From NCBI GenBank assembly GCA_050249455.1, contig JBFWQM010000042.1, forward strand, positions 1 to 27,960: a DNA stretch of 27,960 bases, given 5' to 3'. Source of the DNA: JBFWQM01 sp050249455. Lineage in GTDB: Bacteria > Pseudomonadota > Alphaproteobacteria > MPNO01 > VGEU01. The translations under genes and the position numbers were made by a program. Position 1 is the first letter of the stretch. Each line of letters starts with the position of its first letter. Under the pieces are notes generated by a model that saw only the letters and a program-made list of their open reading frames with translations, searched no databases and had not been told where the DNA came from. Positions 16,136 to 22,219 of this stretch are shown piece after piece.

Positions 16136-17671
16136 TCAGTAGGCGCGGTCGAGGCGGAACACCTCGAGCGGCGTCATCAGGATGATCTTGAGGTCGAAGC
16201 CGAGCGACCAGTTCTCGATGTAGTAGAGGTCGTGCTCGATCCGCTTGTGGATCTTCTCCGGCGTGTCGGTCTCGCCGCGCCAGCCGTTGACCTGGGCCCA
16301 GCCGGTGATGCCGGGTTTCACGCGGTGGCGCGCGAAATAGCCGTCCACCACGTCCTCGTAGAGATCCTCGCCCGCCTTGGCGCGCAGCGCGTGCGCGCGC
16401 GGGCCGACGATCGACATCTGGCCCTTCAGGACGTTGAGGAACTGCGGCAGCTCGTCCAGGCTGGTCTTGCGCAGGAAGGCGCCGATGCGCGTCACGCGCG
16501 GGTCATTGCGGGTCACCAGCTTCTCGGCCTGAACGTCCTGGCGTTCGTGGAAGAGCGAGCGGAACTTGTAGACCTGGATCAGCTCGTTGTTGAAGCCGTA
16601 GCGCTGCTGGCGGAAGAATACCGGTCCGCGGCTGTCCAGCTTGATCGCCGCCGCGATCATGAGCATCAGCGGCAGCGCCATCAGGAGCACGACCGCCGCG
16701 ACGATCTTGTCCTCGATCGTCTTGATGACGTAGCCCCAGTCGCCCATCGGCTTGTCGAGCATGTTCAGCATCGGCACGTTGCCGACGAAGCTGTAGTTCG
16801 GGCGCGAGAAGCGCAGCGTCGTGGGCAGGCCCAGCCGGATGTCGACCGGCAGTATCGAGAGCTTCTGCAGGATCTCCAGGATGCGGTTCTCCGCCTGCAG
16901 CGGCAGCGCGACGAGGATGAGGTCGATCCGGTTGGCCCGGACATAGGCGACCACGTCGTCGGTGCGCCCGAGCTTCGGGTAGCCGCCGGGACGGTTGGCC
17001 ACGCGCTCGGAGCGGTCGTCGAAGAATCCCATGACGGCGATCTCGGTTTCGGCCGAGCGCTGCAGCTCCTGCAGCAGCCGGTTGCCGTCGTCGCCGGCGC
17101 CGATGATGACGGCCCGCCGCTGCACGCGGCCCTGGCGCGCCCAGCGGATCGCCATCGCATAGAGGAGCACCCGTCCGCCGATCAGGCTGGTCAGCCCGGC
17201 GGCGTACCAGATGGTCAGCCAGCCGCGCGAGAACAGGTCGGCCGACTTGGCGAAGAACGCCAGCGTGATCAGGATCGCGAACACCAGGGTCCAGCCCAGC
17301 GCGACCCGGCGCATCTGCATGAAGAGCTGCGAGAAGGACTTGAAGCGGTACAGCTCCGCGACGTTGAAGATCACGACCTGGAGCAGGACGCCCATGCCGA
17401 TCGCGAATGCGTAGAAGCCGGTCAGTTCCTCGTGCTCGCCGCCGAGGTAGCCCTGGTAGGCGAGGAGCGCGCAAAGCGCGGCGATCGCCGGGTCGGCCAG
17501 CTGGATCAGTCCCCGCACGATCTCCGTCGATACCGGCCGCGCCGCCGGGAGCGCTGGCCGGACGGGGCCGTTCAGCGCCGCGCCGGCGGCAAGCCCGATA
17601 CCGCCGGAGGCTGCGGGATTCTGGCCGCCGTCGGCCACGTCAATGCTCCGCACGGGCCGCGGGCTCGCCAT
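16136..17671 (-). CDS. undecaprenyl-phosphate sugar phosphotransferase (polyprenyl phosphoglycosyltransferase)
   Basis: A 511-residue priming enzyme of the WcaJ/WbaP type. Several transmembrane helices lie within about 52-175, then a Rossmann-like domain with IIGAGDDGNRLL (189-200), another helix near 324-343, and the catalytic bacterial sugar transferase domain. That domain has KLDSRGPVFFRQQRYG (344-359), YKFRSL (368-373), the catalytic Asp-Glu in TSLDELPQ (406-407), IVGPRAH and PGITGWAQVNGWRG. It transfers a sugar-1-phosphate, often glucose or galactose, to undecaprenyl phosphate and so starts the repeat unit. GAGGAAA sits about 5 bases before the ATG. It is the first gene of the five-gene minus-strand operon, with a 278-base upstream region for its promoter. 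Confidence 0.94.
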   Translation of the reverse strand: MASPRPVRSIDVADGGQNPAASGGIGLAAGAALNGPVRPALPAARPVSTEIVRGLIQLADPAIAALCALLAYQGYLGGEHEELTGFYAFAIGMGVLLQVVIFNVAELYRFKSFSQLFMQMRRVALGWTLVFAILITLAFFAKSADLFSRGWLTIWYAAGLTSLIGGRVLLYAMAIRWARQGRVQRRAVIIGAGDDGNRLLQELQRSAETEIAVMGFFDDRSERVANRPGGYPKLGRTDDVVAYVRANRIDLILVALPLQAENRILEILQKLSILPVDIRLGLPTTLRFSRPNYSFVGNVPMLNMLDKPMGDWGYVIKTIEDKIVAAVVLLMALPLMLMIAAAIKLDSRGPVFFRQQRYGFNNELIQVYKFRSLFHERQDVQAEKLVTRNDPRVTRIGAFLRKTSLDELPQFLNVLKGQMSIVGPRAHALRAKAGEDLYEDVVDGYFARHRVKPGITGWAQVNGWRGETDTPEKIHKRIEHDLYYIENWSLGFDLKIILMTPLEVFRLDRAY

Positions 17672-17895
17672 GGTTTCCTCGCGACGTCGAATTCGAACGG
17701 GAGAGAAGTGGGTTGTCGTGGGCTCGAATTTCGCACGCGTATTGGACCGATGACTCAGGCATCAACCGATCCACACCCGTTACTCTGTCCGCAACCCGAA
17801 CTCTGCGATGGCCGTCGTTAATAAACGCACCCTCGCGTGGCCGACGACGTTGCGGCAGTTGCCGCCCCGGCGCATCCCCCGTTTGGGTGATTCGC

Positions 17896-17940
17896 CCGGC
17901 ATTTTTACGCGGTGCAACGTAAAGAGGCGTTTAATGCCGG
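17896..17940. promoter_or_regulatory. nested inverted repeats between modC and the exopolysaccharide operon
   Basis: In the 278-base gap 17672-17949, CCGGCATT (17896-17903) and AATGCCGG (17933-17940) form a perfect 8-base inverted repeat. Inside it, TTTACG (17904-17909) and CGTAAA (17918-17923) form a second perfect dyad with an 8-base spacer. No T tract follows on the modC-transcribed strand, so an intrinsic terminator is doubtful; a protein-binding site for the exopolysaccharide promoter is possible. The rest of the gap shows no clear -35/-10 pair. Confidence 0.4.
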
Positions 17941-17949
17941 CCGCGGCGC

Positions 17950-19080
17950 CTAGTTATCCACAATGGCGGGATCGTCGTCTGGCGGTTCCGCGCCGGGAAC
18001 CACAGTGCGGCCGTCGAACGCGATGCTCTTGATGAGCACGAAGACCGCCTTGCCCGGCGTCAGGCCGAGGGAGACGACCGATTTTCGCGTCACGCGCGCC
18101 ACGAGTTGCCGGCCGCCGACGTCGAGCGCCACGTCCACAATGGGTGTCGTCACCGCCGGAACGGCGCGGACGGTCGCCGGCAGGGCGTTCTGCGCGCTGA
18201 GGCCTTCGGGCGCGCGCAGCGCGAGAATGACGTCGCGGGCGCGCACGCGGATGCGAACCGGCGCGCCGATGGGCGCCTGGACCAGCGGCACCGACAGGCG
18301 ATGGCCGCCGAACGAGAGGCTGCTGAGCCCGAATTCATGGTCGTGGCCGGCGACCGTCGTGTCGAGGACGGCGCCGGCCTCGTAGCGCCCGGTCATCGGG
18401 AACAGGTCGGCGCGCGCCATCACCTCGCCGACCGGTCCCACGGCGGCGACAGTTCCTTCGTTCAGCAGCACCACCGTCGTGGCCAGGCGCGCCACCTCCG
18501 GGATCGAGTGGCTGACATAGATGATGGGCAGGCGCATCTCGTCGCGCAGCCGCTCGATGTAGGGCATGATCTCGTCCTTGCGCAGCGCATCGAGCGCGGC
18601 GAGCGGCTCGTCCATCAAGAGGATCCGCGGGCTCGCCAGCAGCGCGCGGCCGATCGCGACCCGCTGCTTCTCGCCGCCCGACAGGGAATGCGTCCGCCGG
18701 TCCAGCAGGTCGCCGATGCCGAGCAGCTCGACCGTGTGGTCGAAGCGGGCATAGCGGCTGGCCCGCGGCGCGAACCACCGGCCATAGGCCAGGTTCTGGC
18801 GCACCGTCAGGTGGGGGAACAGCCGGCCCTCCTGGAAGATGTAGCCGATGCGACGACGGTGCGCCGGGACGAGCACCCCATGTGCGGTGTCCACCAGCAC
18901 GGCGCCGTCGACCGCCACCCGGCCGCGATCCGGACGTATCAGGCCGCCGATGACGTTGATGAGGGTGGTCTTGCCCGCGCCGGAACGGCCGAACAGGACG
19001 GTCAGGCCGGGCCCCGTCTCGAATCGCGCATTCAGGGCGAACTGGCCCTGGCGGTGCACGATGTCGACGCTCAGGGTCAT
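17950..19080 (-). CDS. modC: molybdate ABC transporter ATP-binding protein ModC
   Basis: A 376-residue ABC ATPase with Walker A GRSGAGKTT (31-39), Q-loop FQEGRLFPH, signature LSGGEKQ (133-139), Walker B ILLMDEP with Glu158, and the switch His in YVSHS. The C-terminal ~100 residues form a TOBE/Mop-type domain (SAQNALPATVRAV and onwards), as in ModC, which binds oxyanion and tunes transport. Length is normal for ModC. The ATG at 19080 overlaps the modB TGA by 4 bases (ATGA), so the two are translationally coupled. It would power molybdate import from the inner face of the membrane. No modA accompanies it in the window. Confidence 0.92.
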   Translation of the reverse strand: MTLSVDIVHRQGQFALNARFETGPGLTVLFGRSGAGKTTLINVIGGLIRPDRGRVAVDGAVLVDTAHGVLVPAHRRRIGYIFQEGRLFPHLTVRQNLAYGRWFAPRASRYARFDHTVELLGIGDLLDRRTHSLSGGEKQRVAIGRALLASPRILLMDEPLAALDALRKDEIMPYIERLRDEMRLPIIYVSHSIPEVARLATTVVLLNEGTVAAVGPVGEVMARADLFPMTGRYEAGAVLDTTVAGHDHEFGLSSLSFGGHRLSVPLVQAPIGAPVRIRVRARDVILALRAPEGLSAQNALPATVRAVPAVTTPIVDVALDVGGRQLVARVTRKSVVSLGLTPGKAVFVLIKSIAFDGRTVVPGAEPPDDDPAIVDN

Positions 19081-19787
19081 GACGCGCCGTGCAGGCGCCG
19101 CGCCAGCCGTCGCGACAGCACTTCCGAGGCCAGGAGCGCCGCGAGCGAGATGACCACGGAAACCAAGGTCAGCCGCAATGCCCCGGCGTCGCCACCCGGG
19201 ACCTGCGTGAAGGTGTAGATGGCCGTCGGCAACGTCTGCGTCTCGCCCGGGATGTTGGAGACGAACGTGATGGTGGCGCCGAACTCGCCGAGGCTGCGGC
19301 TGAACGACAGGATCATGCCGGCCAGGATGCCCGGCGCCATCAGAGGCAGGGTGACGGTGGCGAACACCCATGCCGGGTGCGCGCCCAGGGTCTGCGCGGC
19401 CTGCTCCAGCCGCCGGTCGATGGATTCGATCGACAGGCGGATCGCGCGCACCATCAGCGGGAAGCCCATGACGGCGCAGGCCAGCGCGGCGCCGGTCCAG
19501 CGGAACGCGAAGACGATGTCGAAATGCTCGGCCAGGAACGCCCCGATCGGGCCGCGCCTTCCGAACATCAGAAGCAGCAGGTAGCCCGTCACCACCGGCG
19601 GCAGCACCAGCGGCAAATGGACCACGGCGTCAAGCAGCGTCTTGCCGGGAAACCGGCCGCGCGCGAGGAGGAGGGCGACCGCGATGCCCAGCGGCAGGCT
19701 GGCCGCCATCGCCCACGCGGCGATGCGCAGGCTGAGCCGGATCGCGGTCAGCTCCTCCTCGGAGAGCGGCAGGAAGGCGTCGGGCAC
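19077..19787 (-). CDS. modB: molybdate ABC transporter permease ModB
   Basis: A 236-residue inner-membrane permease with five to six helices. The EAA loop is seen in EQAAQTLGAHPAWVFATVTL, and the family segments LPLVLPPVVTGYLLLL and FSRSLGEFGATITFVSNIPG are characteristic of ModB. It starts at a GTG (19785-19787 on the plus strand) preceded by GAGG about 5 bases upstream and ends in the ATGA overlap with modC. A 72-base gap separates it from the SDR gene upstream, and a strong dyad resembling a ModE operator fills that gap. The usual upstream modA is absent; the SDR occupies its place. Confidence 0.92.
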   Translation of the reverse strand: MPDAFLPLSEEELTAIRLSLRIAAWAMAASLPLGIAVALLLARGRFPGKTLLDAVVHLPLVLPPVVTGYLLLLMFGRRGPIGAFLAEHFDIVFAFRWTGAALACAVMGFPLMVRAIRLSIESIDRRLEQAAQTLGAHPAWVFATVTLPLMAPGILAGMILSFSRSLGEFGATITFVSNIPGETQTLPTAIYTFTQVPGGDAGALRLTLVSVVISLAALLASEVLSRRLARRLHGAS

Positions 19788-19801
19788 GCGGGCCTCGTCA
19801 C

Positions 19802-19835
19802 GGGGTCGCTATATCCGTTCGAACATAGCGGCCCC
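19802..19835. promoter_or_regulatory. candidate ModE/Mop-type molybdate operator (Mo-box) before modB
   Basis: GGGGTCGCTAT (19802-19812) and ATAGCGGCCCC (19825-19835) are inverted 11-mers with one mismatch and a 12-base spacer. The core reads CGCTATAT-N8-ACATAGCG (19807-19830), 24 bases from CG to CG. ModE-type operators are inverted repeats with CGnTATAT-like half sites and about this overall span. It ends 14-20 bases before the modB GTG, a position suited to repression. It could instead be a stem at the 3' end of the SDR transcript. Confidence 0.5.
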
Positions 19836-19859
19836 GCGGCCCGCGCGGCAAGGCGGACG

Positions 19860-20642
19860 TCAGGAGAAACTGAGCCCCCCGTCGGCCTGGACGATCTGGC
19901 CGGTGATGAACGCGGCCTCGTCGGAGCACATGAACATCATCAGCTTGCACGAATCCTCGATGGTGGCGAGGCGGTGGATGCACTGCACCTCGGCGAAGCG
20001 GGCAAACTGCTCGTCCGTCACCGACGGGCGCGGCACCTCGGTCTTGGTCACGCCGGGCAGGAAGGTATTGACGGTGATGTTCCACGGGCCCAGCTCGCGC
20101 GCCATCGAACGGGTCATGCCGCGGATCGCCGACTTCGAGGTGATGTAGTGGAGGTAGTTCGGCGCGCCGGTCGCGACCGTGCCGGAGGTGAAGTTGAGGA
20201 TGCGGCCCCACTTCGCCTCCTGCATCGCCGGCACCACGGCGCGCGAACAATAGAAGGCGCCGTTGATGTTGACCTGCATCGCGCGCTCCCACTCGTCGAC
20301 CGGCAGCTCCCAGAACGGCGCCATGGTGATGCGCGAGAACACCGCCGCGTTGTTGAGCAGGCAGTCGATGCGTCCGTAGGCTTTCAGCGCCGCGGCCGCC
20401 ATCGCGTCGACCGATGCCTTGGACCCGACGTCGGTCTCGACCGCCAGCGCCTTGCCGCCCTTGGCCTCGATCTCGCGCTGGACGCGCCGGCCGTTTTCGC
20501 CGTTGAGCTCGGCGATCACCGGGATCGCGCCGTGCGCGGCGAAAAAATGCGAGAAGCCGCGGCCGATGCCTTGGCCGCCGCCGGTGACGATGGCGACTCG
20601 GCCCTTCAGGCTCGGATATGAGGCGGTGACGGCGACGTCCAT
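19860..20642 (-). CDS. short-chain dehydrogenase/reductase (SDR)
   Basis: A 260-residue classical SDR. The cofactor motif is TGGGQGIG (20-27), NNAA lies at 97-100, and the catalytic triad is Ser153 (FTSGT), Tyr166 and Lys170 in YITSK. The end, FITGQIVQADGGLSFS, is typical of the family. Glu45 after strand 2 (VIAELNGEN) favours NAD over NADP. It has no signal peptide. The ATG at 20642 has GGGAG 9 bases upstream. It is divergent from the molybdenum hydroxylase operon across 189 bases and upstream of modBC on the same strand, so it may oxidise an alcohol intermediate of the same pathway. This link is inferred from position only. Confidence 0.92.
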   Translation of the reverse strand: MDVAVTASYPSLKGRVAIVTGGGQGIGRGFSHFFAAHGAIPVIAELNGENGRRVQREIEAKGGKALAVETDVGSKASVDAMAAAALKAYGRIDCLLNNAAVFSRITMAPFWELPVDEWERAMQVNINGAFYCSRAVVPAMQEAKWGRILNFTSGTVATGAPNYLHYITSKSAIRGMTRSMARELGPWNITVNTFLPGVTKTEVPRPSVTDEQFARFAEVQCIHRLATIEDSCKLMMFMCSDEAAFITGQIVQADGGLSFS

Positions 20643-20746
20643 GTTGCGCGGCTCCCAGGCTGCTGTTTGTGCAGGGCAGCATAGGCCAAGGCGCGACGGC
20701 GTTCGACCGCGCAGTCGCCGAGGGTGCTGCGTTGCAGCAATGCGGA

Positions 20747-20776
20747 TTGACCGTCTATGCGTGATCTGCTTTTCAT
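20747..20776 (+). promoter_or_regulatory. possible sigma70-type promoter for the molybdenum hydroxylase operon
   Basis: TTGACC (20747-20752) and TTTCAT (20771-20776) are separated by 18 bases in the divergent region, 55 bases before the GTG of the FAD subunit. A 10-base palindrome CGGATATCCG (20805-20814) lies just upstream of the ribosome binding site and could be an operator. The match is modest and based on pattern only. Confidence 0.25.
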
Positions 20777-20831
20777 GCCTAACTGACGAAACAATGCCGC
20801 GGTTCGGATATCCGGCAGGGGAAAAATCTCG

Positions 20832-21707
20832 GTGAAACCGGCGAAGTTCGACTATCACGCGCCGACGACGGTCGAGGAGGTGCTCGACCTCCTGGCGCAG
20901 CACGGCACGGAGGCGAAGCTGCTGGCCGGCGGGCAGAGTTTCGTGCCCGTGCTCAATTTTCGCCTGGCGCGGCCCGCGGTCGTCATCGACCTGAACAGGG
21001 TTGACGGCCTCGCCTTCATCGAGGAGCGCGGCGACACGGTGGCGATCGGCGCCATGACGCGACAGCGCCGGGTCGAGCGGTCCGAGGTGGTCGCGCGCCG
21101 TCTGCCGCTGCTGCACGACGCGACGCGGTGGATCGGCCATCTGCCGATCCGCACCCGCGGCACCATCGGCGGCAGCGTCGCCAACGCCGATCCGGCGGCC
21201 GAGGATCCGGCCGTAGTCCGCGCGCTGGACGCCACGATGGTGGTGCGCAGCCGCCGCGGCGAGCGCAAGGTGCCCGCGGCCGACTATTTCCGTGGGCTCC
21301 TGACCACGGCGATTGAGCCCGACGAGCTGCTTTGCGCCATCGAGTTTCCGGTGGCGCCGCCGGGTGCCGGCGCGGCCTTTGCCGAGATCAGCCGCCGCCA
21401 CGGCGACTTCGCCCTGGCGGGTGTCGGCGCGCAGCTGGTGATGGCCGGCGGGCGGGTCGGCGAGGTGCGGCTCGCCGCCTGCGGCGTGGGCCCCGGCCCG
21501 GTGCGGCTGGCGGCGGCCGAGGCCATCGTCGCGCGCGACGGCCTTACCGAAAAAGCCATGGACGCCGCGGCGGACGCGGCGGCAAGCGAGGTGGCGCCGA
21601 GCGGCGACGTCCACGCCTCGGCCGACTACCGCCGCCGCCTGACCCGCGCGATGACCCGGCAGGCGCTCGCCGCCGCCGCGGCCCGCGCCACCGGAGCACG
21701 CGCATGA
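20832..21707 (+). CDS. molybdenum hydroxylase FAD-binding subunit (CoxM/CutM-like)
   Basis: A 291-residue FAD subunit of the xanthine oxidase/CO dehydrogenase family. FAD-binding motifs are LLAGGQSFVPVLNFRLA (from residue 31) and RGTIGGSVANADPAAEDPA (from residue 110), both well conserved, and the C-terminal CODH flavoprotein domain is present. It passes electrons from the 2Fe-2S subunit to an acceptor such as O2 or quinone in the cytoplasm. The GTG start at 20832 has AGGGGA 10 bases upstream. The stop overlaps the next start as ATGA. It is the first gene of the operon, in the usual medium-small-large subunit order. Confidence 0.94.
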   Translation: MKPAKFDYHAPTTVEEVLDLLAQHGTEAKLLAGGQSFVPVLNFRLARPAVVIDLNRVDGLAFIEERGDTVAIGAMTRQRRVERSEVVARRLPLLHDATRWIGHLPIRTRGTIGGSVANADPAAEDPAVVRALDATMVVRSRRGERKVPAADYFRGLLTTAIEPDELLCAIEFPVAPPGAGAAFAEISRRHGDFALAGVGAQLVMAGGRVGEVRLAACGVGPGPVRLAAAEAIVARDGLTEKAMDAAADAAASEVAPSGDVHASADYRRRLTRAMTRQALAAAAARATGARA

Positions 21708-22219
21708 CCGCGACCCGCACCGTCACCGTGACGGTCAACGGCGAGACCCTGTCGGGTGAGGCAGAGCCGCGGATGCTGCTGTCCGACTTCCTGCGCGACA
21801 GGCTGGGGCTGACCGGCACCCACGTCGGCTGCGAGCACGGCGTGTGCGGCGCGTGCACCGTGATCGTCAACGGCGAGGCGGCGCGGTCGTGCTTGATGCT
21901 CGCGGTGCAGGCCGACGGCGCGAAGGTGCTGACGATCGAGGGGCTGGCATCGCCATCGGGCGAGCTGCACCTGCTGCAGCAGGCGTTCTCCAGGCACCAC
22001 GGCCTGCAGTGCGGCTACTGCACGCCGGGGATGCTGATGGTGGCGCTCGACTTCGTGGCGACCGTGCCGTCGCCGACGGAGGCCGACATCCGCACCGGCA
22101 TGTCGGCGGCGATCTGCCGCTGCACCGGCTATGACGGGATCATCAAGGCGGTGACCGACTTCGCCGCCAATGGCGGCATGGCCGTCGCGAAGAAGACGAT
22201 CGAGGGCAGCGGGCGATGA
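21704..22219 (+). CDS. molybdenum hydroxylase 2Fe-2S subunit (CoxS-like)
   Basis: A 171-residue iron-sulfur subunit with both expected clusters. The plant-ferredoxin-type N-terminal cluster uses Cys43, Cys48, Cys51 (in CEHGVCGACTV) and Cys63. The C-terminal cluster near the molybdopterin uses Cys103 and Cys106 (CGYCTPGM) and Cys138 and Cys140 (CRCTGY). All ligands are intact and the length is normal. It relays electrons from the molybdenum centre to FAD. Its ATG overlaps the FAD subunit stop and its TGA overlaps the large subunit start (both ATGA), so all three subunits are translated in a coupled way. Confidence 0.96.
   Translation: MTATRTVTVTVNGETLSGEAEPRMLLSDFLRDRLGLTGTHVGCEHGVCGACTVIVNGEAARSCLMLAVQADGAKVLTIEGLASPSGELHLLQQAFSRHHGLQCGYCTPGMLMVALDFVATVPSPTEADIRTGMSAAICRCTGYDGIIKAVTDFAANGGMAVAKKTIEGSGR

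Noticed and set aside
15134..17821. An 895-residue plus-strand frame opposite the GT4 and priming transferase genes
   Set aside because: Its composition (His, Gln, Arg, Asp-rich) and lack of domains mark it as an antisense shadow of two well-supported genes.
17954..17962. Exact DnaA-box sequence TTATCCACA
   Set aside because: It is a single copy lying inside the last codons of modC, with no further boxes, AT-rich unwinding region or replication genes nearby; chance is sufficient.
17950..19371. A longer modC reading frame of 473 residues
   Set aside because: The upstream part is an out-of-frame reading of modB; the ATG at 19080 in the ATGA overlap gives a standard ModC start.
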